In this document: one piece after another, positions 1 through 5,237 of the stretch
Layout: each line of letters begins with the position of its first letter
How positions within the stretch are numbered: position 1 is the first letter of the stretch
DNA from: Victivallales bacterium
GTDB lineage: Bacteria; Verrucomicrobiota; Lentisphaeria; Oligosphaerales; Oligosphaeraceae
NCBI GenBank assembly: GCA_017431185.1
Contig: JAFRLP010000063.1
Span: 1-6,613 of the forward strand
Reading direction: 5' to 3'
DNA: 6,613 nt
Made by a program: the position numbers and the translations under genes
Notes under the pieces: model-generated
What the model was told of the DNA's origin: nothing
Seen by the model: the letters and a program-made list of their open reading frames with translations, nothing else
Database searches by the model: none

Positions 1-1016
1 AAACTGGCCAGCACCACCTGGGAAGCCAGCACATGGCTGAAACGCATGATGATGGCTCCGGTCAAGGTGGCGGAGACCATCAGCAGAAGCAGCCAGAAAA
101 TGCGGTTGCGGGCCATTTCCAGGACATTGGTCTTGAGGTATTCGTCCTCCGCAGGGCGCAGCATGGCCATTTTCTCGAAGTCCTCGGTGTTTTCCTCCTC
201 CACGACATCCATGATGTCATCGACGGTGATGATTCCCACCAGCCGGGTGTCGTTGTCCACGACGGGGATGGCCAGCAGGTCGTAGTCCTTGACTTTCTGC
301 GCCACGGTTTCCTGGTCGTCCTGCGTATGGGCGTAGATGACGGGGGTCTTCATGATGTCACGTATCTGCAAGGTCGGCGCTCCCAGAATGATGTCCTTCA
401 GGGAAACTGCTCCGACGATGCGGCGGCCATCCGCCACGGCGTAGCAATTGTAGATGGTCTCCTTTCTCATGCCCTGCTGCCGGATTTGCGTCATTGCATC
501 GCCCAGGGTCAAGTCCTCGCGGAGCATGATGTATTCCAAGGTCATGATGCTGCCGGCGGAGCCGTCAGGATATTTGAGGATGCCGTTGATCTCGTCCCGT
601 CTGGCCTGGTTGATGCTGGAGAGAATGGCTTCGACGAGGTTGGCTGGGAACTCGCCCTCCTTCATCTCCTCGATGAAGTCGGCCGCATCGTCCGCCGGCA
701 TTTCAGCAACCATCCTCTGGATGTCTTCGCGGAGACTTTTGTTCGTGCTTTCGGAGAAATACTTGACGATATGAAGCCTGAGTTCGGAATCCAGAAAGGT
801 GAAAATGGCGGCGGCGCTGTCCTTGGGGAGGCTCCGGAAGGCCATGATCTGCTTTTCGGGCGGGAGCACCTCCAGGGTAAGCGCGGCGGCGGCTGGATTC
901 ATTCCTTCGAGTTTTCTGGCCAGTCGAGCGTATTCATTGTGCCCAGCCATTTGCAGAATGCTTTCCTCCAATTGACGGTTCTGCAACTCTTCCTGCTGTT
1001 CAATTTCTGTGCTCAT
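1..1016 (-). CDS. mgtE: MgtE-family magnesium transporter, 3' end cut off by the window
   Basis: Inner-membrane Mg2+ channel/transporter gated by cytosolic Mg2+. Reading the minus strand from ATG at 1016-1014 gives 338 codons with no stop before the window edge. Residues about 28-140 form the helical MgtE N domain (MPADDAADFIEEM at 106-118). The family motif YPDGSAGSIMT (149-159) opens the CBS pair (about 155-215 and 219-275), which includes PVVDNDTRLVGIITVDDIMD. Acidic residues near 265-282 (VDDIMDVVEEENTEDFEKM) lead into the plug helix. The first membrane helix starts near RIFWLLLLMVSATLTG (305-320). Family members are about 450 residues, so roughly 110, holding the remaining helices and the pore, are missing here. 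The start is supported by AGGAGG (complement of 1026-1031), 9 bases upstream. The gene is divergent from the small gene at 1303. Assignment is firm; whether the 3' end is intact cannot be seen. Confidence 0.95.
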   Translation of the reverse strand, partial: MSTEIEQQEELQNRQLEESILQMAGHNEYARLARKLEGMNPAAAALTLEVLPPEKQIMAFRSLPKDSAAAIFTFLDSELRLHIVKYFSESTNKSLREDIQRMVAEMPADDAADFIEEMKEGEFPANLVEAILSSINQARRDEINGILKYPDGSAGSIMTLEYIMLREDLTLGDAMTQIRQQGMRKETIYNCYAVADGRRIVGAVSLKDIILGAPTLQIRDIMKTPVIYAHTQDDQETVAQKVKDYDLLAIPVVDNDTRLVGIITVDDIMDVVEEENTEDFEKMAMLRPAEDEYLKTNVLEMARNRIFWLLLLMVSATLTGAIIMRFSHVLASQVVLAS

Positions 1017-1056
1017 GGGCGGAATCCTCCTGTGCGAGGGCTGATTGACTGCCTTT

Positions 1057-1087
1057 AATATAACCTCTCTTTGGCAAAACAGCGTCA
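1057..1087 (-). promoter_or_regulatory. Weak candidate promoter for mgtE
   Basis: On the minus strand a TATATT -10-like hexamer (complement of 1057-1062) lies about 40 bases upstream of the mgtE start. The best upstream partners are poor: TGACGC with a 19-base spacer (complement of 1082-1087) or GACGCT with 18. The -35 position falls in the cluster of TGACG pentamers, so an activator or repressor could act here. If this promoter is used, the leader is only about 35 bases. That is too short for an M-box magnesium riboswitch, and I recognise none in the 286-base gap. The call rests on hexamer resemblance alone. Confidence 0.3.
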
Positions 1088-1132
1088 CATGGGGTGACGA
1101 TTTGACGGACGAAAGCGTCATTTTCCACGTCA
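1083..1132. repeat. Cluster of five TGACG/CGTCA pentamers with inverted repeats
   Basis: Within 50 bases the pentamer TGACG or its complement occurs five times: CGTCA at 1083-1087, TGACG at 1095-1099, TGACG at 1103-1107, CGTCA at 1116-1120 and CGTCA at 1128-1132. The first two sit in a perfect 6-base inverted repeat, CGTCAC-ATGGG-GTGACG (1083-1099). The third and fourth form a 5-base inverted repeat with an 8-base gap. The cluster lies between the divergent promoters of mgtE and the small gene at 1303. This arrangement resembles an operator array for a dimeric DNA-binding protein, but no regulator is identified. Confidence 0.45.
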
Positions 1133-1139
1133 AAAACGC

Positions 1140-1174
1140 AAAAAAAACGTTTTTTTTCAAAAAAAATGAAAAAA
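1140..1174. promoter_or_regulatory. Phased A/T-tract block, probable curved DNA or UP-like element
   Basis: Four homopolymer tracts follow one another at roughly helical spacing: A8 (1140-1147), T8 (1150-1157), A8 (1159-1166) and A6 (1169-1174), centred 9-10 bases apart. The first two form a perfect 18-base palindrome, A8-CG-T8. A-tracts in helical phase bend DNA, and A/T tracts upstream of a -35 box can bind the RNA polymerase alpha C-terminal domain. The block ends 15 bases upstream of the proposed -35 box of the small gene and stands out sharply from the GC-rich surroundings. Its structure is visible in the sequence; its effect on transcription is inferred. Confidence 0.5.
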
Positions 1175-1189
1175 TCTTCAAATTCGCAT

Positions 1190-1219
1190 TTGCAAATTCA
1201 CCATAGTGTGTGCTATAGT
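1190..1219 (+). promoter_or_regulatory. Sigma-70-type promoter with extended -10 for the small basic protein gene
   Basis: TTGCAA (1190-1195) and TATAGT (1214-1219) are separated by 18 bases, and TGC at 1211-1213 supplies the TG of an extended -10 element. Transcription would begin near 1226, giving a leader of about 77 bases. The A/T-tract block lies just upstream and a CAAATTC direct repeat (1179-1185 and 1193-1199) flanks the -35 box. This is the best promoter match in the window. Confidence 0.6.
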
Positions 1220-1250
1220 ATCGTTAGTTACGTTTTTTTTGTTGTGAAAA

Positions 1251-1267
1251 GCCGGGTCGTTCCCGGC
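1251..1267 (+). other. 5'UTR hairpin upstream of the small basic protein gene
   Basis: GCCGGG (1251-1256) and CCCGGC (1262-1267) pair perfectly around the loop TCGTT. No T-run follows, so it is not an intrinsic terminator. Between it and the ribosome-binding site GGGAG (1291-1295) lies a C/A-rich stretch with almost no G (1268-1290), which should stay unpaired. A 5' hairpin followed by an open C/A leader suggests mRNA protection and ready ribosome access; a protein-binding site is also possible. Confidence 0.45.
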
Positions 1268-1302
1268 CAGTCCCCAAACCACCCCCAACAGGGAGAGCAT
1301 CC

Positions 1303-1515
1303 ATGAAAGCGAAATTCTACGACGTGAAGGAACGCAAAAGTGTCAATGCAGAAGTCACTGCCAAAGTGACCTACGCGAATGGCCGCTATGCTTTCAAAGC
1401 CGTGACGAAAGACGGTCGCAACCTGACCTGCTTTGTCTCCAAGGACGCCTATGACAAGTGCGACGCCCCCGCGAAGAAAGCCGCTGCCAAGAAAGCCGCT
1501 GCCAAGAAGAAGTAA
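1303..1515 (+). CDS. Small basic hypothetical protein with Lys/Ala-rich tail (70 aa)
   Basis: Role unknown. The first 53 or so residues look like a compact, probably beta-rich unit, with YANGRYAFKAVTKDGRNLT (24-42) near its centre. Residues 54-70 form a tail of Ala and Lys (KKAAAKKAAAKKK at 58-70), as in histone H1-like and other nucleic-acid-binding bacterial proteins. There is no signal peptide or membrane segment, so it is probably cytosolic. The ATG at 1303 has GGGAG seven bases upstream. It is a single-gene unit with its own promoter, leader hairpin and terminator, all well formed, which suggests strong expression. Nucleoid, DNA or RNA binding is inferred from the tail alone; a ribosome-associated role is equally possible. 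Coding is well supported; function is not. Confidence 0.85.
   Translation: MKAKFYDVKERKSVNAEVTAKVTYANGRYAFKAVTKDGRNLTCFVSKDAYDKCDAPAKKAAAKKAAAKKK
1471..1512 (+). repeat. 15-base tandem repeat encoding the Lys/Ala tail
   Basis: A 15-base unit coding AKKAA occurs at 1471-1485 and 1486-1500, differing only at the third base, and starts a third time at 1501-1512 before running into AAG codons and the stop. Such repeats allow tail length to change by slippage or unequal recombination. Confidence 0.75.
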
Positions 1516-1536
1516 GCGATTTTTTACGCACCGCAG

Positions 1537-1568
1537 GCCGCTCCGCCAATTGGGGGAGCGGCATTTTT
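1537..1568 (+). terminator. Intrinsic terminator of the small basic protein gene
   Basis: GCCGCTCC (1537-1544) pairs perfectly with GGAGCGGC (1555-1562), and ATTTTT follows at once (1563-1568). It begins 21 bases after the stop codon at 1513-1515. The other strand lacks a T-run after the stem, so it acts mainly on plus-strand transcripts. Confidence 0.85.
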
Positions 1569-1586
1569 CATGAGCAGGATGTGCCG

Positions 1587-1733
1587 ACGTAATGCCTCAC
1601 CGTCTGATACAGGCCAGACGCTGTTTTGACCGCGCGGAGCGCGGTCTGCCAAACCTGTCTGTGAAACCAGGCACGGGTAGCGGGTTTGGCTGACCGCGCA
1701 GCGCGGTCAGTGTCAGTCGGTGAGGCATTACGT
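1587..1733. repeat. 147-base compound palindrome, probable dispersed intergenic repeat
   Basis: The outer 16 bases, ACGTAATGCCTCACCG (1587-1602), are repeated perfectly inverted at 1718-1733. Inward pairing continues for 8 bases at 6/8. After a 16-base stretch unique to the left arm (1611-1626), 1627-1655 pairs with 1682-1709. Each arm also holds its own GC-rich hairpin: GACCGCGC-GGA-GCGCGGTC (1628-1646) and TGACCGCGC-A-GCGCGGTCA (1691-1709). An unpaired centre remains at about 1656-1682. There is no transposase and no convincing coding frame. The form is that of a MITE- or REP-like element, but copy number in the genome is unknown. Confidence 0.6.
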
Positions 1734-1735
1734 AC

Positions 1736-1796
1736 CGACGGTGTCCCCGCCGTCGTCTGTGTTTCGTGCATCGTGTTGACGGCAGCGGGGACGCCG
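1736..1796. repeat. Second imperfect inverted repeat next to the compound palindrome
   Basis: CGGTGTCCCCGCCGTC (1739-1754) matches the complement of 1778-1796 at 15 of 16 positions when three bases on the right arm are skipped. A smaller hairpin, CGACGG/CCGTCG (1736-1741 and 1750-1755), lies inside the left arm. It follows the larger palindrome after two bases and ends 22 bases before the start of the kinase-like gene. It may be part of the same repeat unit or form leader structure in that gene's mRNA. Confidence 0.5.
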
Positions 1797-1818
1797 CCGC
1801 TACTCCCAGTGTGCAACA

Positions 1819-2661
1819 ATGTTTTCAGGTCCGCACAATTCCGAATTGGCCAGGCTCTGTGGAATCGCCATGCAAAGGCAACGCAGAGAGATGCGCCCAT
1901 CCCTGTTTGGCTCCTGGCAATGGGCCGCGCCCGATTTTGTCCCTGCGTTGACTTGGCTGAACGACCACCCCAAGAAGATTCGCAAGGGCACGTATCTGAG
2001 CGGCACGCCCGACAAGGAGGTGTGGAGGTTCTCCCTGCCTGTGGACCGGCAGGGCGAAGCGGTCATCTACAAATCATTCTCCTTTGAAAACATGCCACTG
2101 CGGTCGCGCCTGGGTTCCACGCCCGCCTTGAAGGAGGCGGTAAACTACGTCGGCCTACGCGCAATCGGCATACCTGTGCCCGAACTTCTGGCCTGCGGCG
2201 AAACGCGACGAATGGGTTTGCTGACCAGTGCGTTCATCATCACGCGGAACATACAGGACAGCCAGGATGGCTCCACCCTCGGACCGACAGGAAACCTGCG
2301 TGAACACGAGAGTCTTCGCACCAGTTTCTGCCGTCGCTGCATGGAACTGCTGGCGCTGGCTCACCAGGGCGGCTTCCTTCATCGCGCCTTGTTCGCCCAC
2401 AAGGTCTTGTTTGTCCTGGACAAGGACAGTGCGGAGAATGCTCCCGAACTGACCTGGATTGACGTAGCCTCCTGCACCTACCAGCGGGGGAGGAACCTGA
2501 ACCAGGACATTCCCAGGGATTTGGTCAACATATTCGTCGATTTGCGGCTTTCCGCCGAGGAAATCCAACGGCATCTCGCCCATTACCTGGAATGCAACCC
2601 CGGTTGCGGCTATACCCCTGACACACTATGGACTGCACTGACGCGCCTGAAAAGAACCTGA
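1819..2661 (+). CDS. WaaP/Kdo-kinase-like protein lacking the catalytic-loop Asp, putative pseudokinase
   Basis: 280 residues with the layout of the lipopolysaccharide kinase (WaaP/KdkA) superfamily, whose active members phosphorylate sugars of the lipid A core on the cytosolic side of the inner membrane. The fold starts near residue 55. VIYK (82-85) supplies the ATP-binding lysine, and Glu106 in LKEAVNYVGLRAIGIPVPE (104-122) is the probable helix-C glutamate. The catalytic loop is HQGGFLHRALFAHKVLF (182-198); WaaP has HRD where this has HRA, so Ala190 (GCC at 2386-2388) replaces aspartate. The later metal-binding aspartate remains in WIDVASC (Asp215). No signal peptide or membrane helix is seen. 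ATG 1819 lacks a Shine-Dalgarno; ATG 1870 or 1891 would keep the kinase fold, so the start is uncertain. It sits between an intergenic repeat and the acyl-CoA dehydrogenase, with no other LPS gene in view. Family membership is probable; activity is doubtful. Confidence 0.75.
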   Translation: MFSGPHNSELARLCGIAMQRQRREMRPSLFGSWQWAAPDFVPALTWLNDHPKKIRKGTYLSGTPDKEVWRFSLPVDRQGEAVIYKSFSFENMPLRSRLGSTPALKEAVNYVGLRAIGIPVPELLACGETRRMGLLTSAFIITRNIQDSQDGSTLGPTGNLREHESLRTSFCRRCMELLALAHQGGFLHRALFAHKVLFVLDKDSAENAPELTWIDVASCTYQRGRNLNQDIPRDLVNIFVDLRLSAEEIQRHLAHYLECNPGCGYTPDTLWTALTRLKRT

Positions 2662-2709
2662 ACGACGACGCCTAAGTGAGACACAGCGGCGGAAAAATTC
2701 GCGTCGGAC

Positions 2710-2738
2710 TGTGAAAAATCTCAAGAGTGCTCTATATT
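2710..2738 (+). promoter_or_regulatory. Weak candidate promoter for the acyl-CoA dehydrogenase gene
   Basis: TGTGAA (2710-2715) and TATATT (2733-2738) are 17 bases apart within a 110-base gap that turns AT-rich here. The -10 match is fair and the -35 poor. Transcription would start near 2745, about 27 bases before the chosen ATG. No terminator with a T-run was found after the upstream gene, so read-through is also possible. Confidence 0.3.
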
Positions 2739-2759
2739 ATTCATCAACCCATCATTCTG

Positions 2760-2765
2760 AAGGAG
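2760..2765 (+). promoter_or_regulatory. Ribosome-binding site that sets the start of the acyl-CoA dehydrogenase
   Basis: AAGGAG lies six bases before ATG 2772. The same frame is open from GTG 2727 and has another ATG at 2766. That ATG directly abuts the AGGAG and GTG 2727 has no such site, so 2772 is preferred. Confidence 0.75.
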
Positions 2766-2771
2766 ATGCTT

Positions 2772-4445
2772 ATGACACAAAACTTTTTCACGGATAACGA
2801 CGACCTGCAATTCCATTTTCGGAACATTGGCCTGGAAGAGATAACCCGTCTGCGGGAAAACGGTTATCGGACGGCGGGTGCGCCAGCCGACTACGCCGAA
2901 GCCACGGTGCGCTGGGCGGAAAAACTCGCCAAGGTCGGCGAACTTTCGGGTGGCCCCATCGCGGAGCGCGCCATGGAGGCGGACCGCGTTGGCGTGACCA
3001 TCAGTGAGAACCGCGTGCATGTCCCTGCGGCCACAGCCTGGAATCTGGCTGACCTGAAGGCTGCGGGCGTGATGGCCGTCACTCTCCCATACCAGTACGG
3101 CGGACTTCATTTTCCCACCGCCATCTACTCCATGATGCAGGAGATGGTCTCCCGTGCCGACGCCTCCCTGCATAATCTTTTTGGCCTGCAAAGCATCGCC
3201 GAAACCCTCAACTCCTTCGGGTCAGACGAACAGAAGGCGGCCATTCTTCCCAAGTTTGCCTCAGGCGAATACGACGGGGCCATGGCCCTGACCGAACCCA
3301 ACGCAGGGAGCGACCTGCAGTCGGTCCAGGTCAGCGCCACCTTGGATGAGCAGGGGGTCTGGCGTCTGAACGGGGTCAAGCATTTCATCACCAATGGCAT
3401 GGCCAAGGTGCTGCTGGTGCTGGCTCGTTCCGAGGAGGGTTCCAAGGACGGGCGCGGACTGTCCATGTTCCTGGCGCATCCCTGCCCCGAAATAACATAC
3501 GCCCGCATTGAGCACAAACTGGGTATCCACGGCTCCCCCACGGTTGAAATTCACTTCAACAATGCTCCTGCTGAACTGGTCGGCAAACGTCGTTTCGGCC
3601 TGACCCGCTATGTGATGTCGCTGATGAACGGCGCGCGCCTGGCCATCAGCGCGCAGTCCGTGGGGCTTGAGGAGGCGTGCCGCCAGGCCGCCTGGGAATA
3701 CTGCAACGCGCGCATTCAGTTCGGCAGGAAACTCTCCGACCTTCCGCCTGTGCGCGAAATGCTCACCCGAATCGACGCCCTCACCGCAGCCTCCAGAACT
3801 CTCCTTTACGAAACCAGCCGCTGGGTTGATTTGCGCGACGCCTGGCAGAAGTACGCCGTGGCCAATCCCGACAACGAGGAGGCCCCCGTCAAGGCAAAGG
3901 AGGCCGCGCGAATCGCAGATGTGCTCACCCCGATGACCAAGGCGTTCAACACCGAATCGGCCAACCAATGCGCATACGACTGCATTCAATGCCACGGCGG
4001 CAAAGGGTATATGCGGGAACGTCCCGTCGAGCGCTACTATCGGGACGCGCGCATCATGAACATCTACGAGGGCACCACCCAGCTTCAGGTCGTCGCCGCC
4101 ACCGCCGGCCTGCTCAAGCACAGTCTGTCGCCGGTGCTGGACGAACTGGACGCCTTCCCCTTTGCGAAGGAGTGCCGCCCCCTGCTGGCGAAAATCTCCA
4201 TTGTGCGGGAAAAACTCGCGGCGGCTGAAGCCGCCCTGGACGCCAACAAGGAGAACCTGGAACTGCTATCCCGTCGCATTGTTCGCGGGCAAACCATCGT
4301 CCTTGCCTCCTTGCTTCTGCTGCGTGACGCCACGCGGGACTCATCCCGTCTGTCAATCGCCCGCCGCTTCCTGTGGGAGTTTTTGCCGGAGGCCGAAATG
4401 CACGCCGCCGTGGTGTGCGACTCCGCAGGGGCCATTGTCATGTAA
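2772..4445 (+). CDS. Acyl-CoA dehydrogenase family flavoprotein with C-terminal extension
   Basis: Probable FAD-dependent alpha,beta-dehydrogenation of an acyl-CoA in the cytosol, passing electrons to electron-transfer flavoprotein. The 557 residues exceed the usual 380-400. The N-terminal helical domain is preceded by about 40 extra residues. The middle beta domain carries the FAD/substrate motif MALTEPNAGSDLQS (171-184) and FITNG (205-209). The C-terminal helical domain includes CIQCHGGKGYMRERPVERYY (404-423) and NIYEGTTQLQ (430-439), where Glu433 aligns with the catalytic base of medium-chain enzymes (Glu376). An insert of about 30 residues lies near 352-382, and about 100 residues follow the usual end (455-557), as in larger bacterial members. 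The substrate cannot be told from sequence. Translation starts at ATG 2772 with AAGGAG six bases before. The next gene follows after 18 bases and is probably co-transcribed. No etfAB or thiolase gene is in view. Confidence 0.93.
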   Translation: MTQNFFTDNDDLQFHFRNIGLEEITRLRENGYRTAGAPADYAEATVRWAEKLAKVGELSGGPIAERAMEADRVGVTISENRVHVPAATAWNLADLKAAGVMAVTLPYQYGGLHFPTAIYSMMQEMVSRADASLHNLFGLQSIAETLNSFGSDEQKAAILPKFASGEYDGAMALTEPNAGSDLQSVQVSATLDEQGVWRLNGVKHFITNGMAKVLLVLARSEEGSKDGRGLSMFLAHPCPEITYARIEHKLGIHGSPTVEIHFNNAPAELVGKRRFGLTRYVMSLMNGARLAISAQSVGLEEACRQAAWEYCNARIQFGRKLSDLPPVREMLTRIDALTAASRTLLYETSRWVDLRDAWQKYAVANPDNEEAPVKAKEAARIADVLTPMTKAFNTESANQCAYDCIQCHGGKGYMRERPVERYYRDARIMNIYEGTTQLQVVAATAGLLKHSLSPVLDELDAFPFAKECRPLLAKISIVREKLAAAEAALDANKENLELLSRRIVRGQTIVLASLLLLRDATRDSSRLSIARRFLWEFLPEAEMHAAVVCDSAGAIVM

Positions 4446-4463
4446 CCATACAGAGGAGACCGA

Positions 4464-5192
4464 ATGATGCAAGAATGGGTTCCGGCTTTGCTTGAGGTGC
4501 AGGATTTGGATTTGCGCGTGGGCAGGCTCAAGACGCAACTTGCCGAAGTCCCGGTGAAGGCAGAGGAGACGAAGCGCATGTACCAGGCCGAAGAGAACGC
4601 CTTCGAGACTGCTCGAAAGACGGTTCAGGAACGCGAGGTCGCCATCCGCAAAAACGAGACGGAGATTTCCGCCCTTCAGGAGCAGAAGCGCAATTTCCAG
4701 TCCAAGACTGCGCTGATCCGCAACAATGACGAATATCGCGCCGCCCTGTTGCAGATTGAGATGTGCGACAAGGCCATCTCAGACCTGGAGACGGCGCAGC
4801 TGGAGGCGATGGATGCACTGGACTCGGCAAAGGAGACCCTGCGCCAGCGTGAGCAGTCTTTGACCGAGGCGAAGCACCGTGCCTCTGGAGTCATCGATGA
4901 ATTGCGTGTCCGCAAGCAGAACTGCGAAGCGCAACTGGCCGACCTGACGGAGAAGCGTCCTGGCCTGGCGGCTGCTGTCCCGCCTGAAATATTGGAAAAA
5001 TATGAAAGGCTGTTCAACTCCCGCACCAACCATGGCCGTCCCTGTTGCGTGCCCATCCTGCCTGGTGCGGACGAGAACGGGCCTTCCTGCGGGCGCTGCC
5101 ATATCGGCATCACGCCGCAAACCCTCTCCAATTGTCAAAAAGGAATGACTGTCCAGTGCGGCGAATGCTCCGCTTTGCTTTACCTGGAGTAA
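4464..5192 (+). CDS. Coiled-coil zinc-ribbon protein of the CT398/FlgZ (COG1579) type
   Basis: 242 residues in two parts. Residues about 10-170 are Glu/Lys/Gln-rich heptads forming a long antiparallel coiled-coil hairpin, including the conserved stretch ALIRNNDEYRAALLQIE (83-99). Residues about 173-242 hold a C4 zinc ribbon with CGRC (209-212) and CGEC (232-235), so all four metal ligands are present. This is the usual size and layout. Related proteins include Chlamydia CT398, reported to bind sigma-54 holoenzyme and type III export components, and Helicobacter HP0958 (FlgZ), which binds RpoN and flagellin mRNA. A role here as adaptor for RNA polymerase or RNA is inference. ATG 4464 has AGGAG (4454-4458) five bases upstream; ATG 4467 directly follows it and, at eight bases, is an equally good start. 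The gap to the upstream dehydrogenase is only 18 bases, so they likely share a transcript, although no functional link is obvious. Confidence 0.9.
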   Translation: MMQEWVPALLEVQDLDLRVGRLKTQLAEVPVKAEETKRMYQAEENAFETARKTVQEREVAIRKNETEISALQEQKRNFQSKTALIRNNDEYRAALLQIEMCDKAISDLETAQLEAMDALDSAKETLRQREQSLTEAKHRASGVIDELRVRKQNCEAQLADLTEKRPGLAAAVPPEILEKYERLFNSRTNHGRPCCVPILPGADENGPSCGRCHIGITPQTLSNCQKGMTVQCGECSALLYLE

Positions 5193-5197
5193 GGCAT

Positions 5198-5227
5198 CTG
5201 GCAGACAGTTGAACCACCTTTTATATC
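5198..5227 (+). promoter_or_regulatory. Candidate promoter giving a near-leaderless FHA-MoxR transcript
   Basis: CTGGCA (5198-5203; 4 of 6 to the -35 consensus) and TATATC (5222-5227) are 18 bases apart in the 45-base gap before ATG 5238. Initiation 6-8 bases after the -10 would leave a leader of only about 3-4 bases, which fits the lack of a Shine-Dalgarno upstream of this ATG. The alternative is read-through from the zinc-ribbon gene. Hexamer matching is the only evidence. Confidence 0.25.
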
Positions 5228-5237
5228 TTCACCTCCC

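Noticed and set aside
33..1058. Long open frame on the plus strand over the mgtE region
   Set aside because: Its translation is His/Asp/Gly-rich with no family resemblance and it lies antisense to a clear mgtE frame.
1017..1140. M-box (Mg2+) riboswitch ahead of mgtE
   Set aside because: I recognise no conserved M-box features and the candidate leader is only about 35 bases.
1587..1733. CRISPR array or tRNA/small RNA gene
   Set aside because: The repeats are inverted rather than regularly spaced direct repeats, and there is no cloverleaf or own promoter.
1568..1900. Minus-strand open frame of 110 codons
   Set aside because: It runs through the palindromes and into the kinase gene's 5' end; its residues are a translation of the repeat arms and no ribosome site supports it.
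1686..2087. Plus-strand open frame of 133 codons overlapping the kinase start
   Set aside because: It begins inside the palindrome and overlaps the kinase gene in another frame with no recognisable domain.
2665..2706. Terminator after the kinase-like gene (CGACGC...GCGTCG)
   Set aside because: A six-base stem with a loop of nearly 30 bases and no T-run is not a credible intrinsic terminator.
3261..4121. Minus-strand open frame of 286 codons inside the acyl-CoA dehydrogenase
   Set aside because: Antisense shadow of a strongly supported gene; Gly/Val/His-rich composition without motifs.
5199..5213. Sigma-54 -24/-12 promoter, TGGCA...TTGAA
   Set aside because: The spacing between the two elements is one base too short and the -12 GC is absent; sigma-54 tolerates little spacing change.
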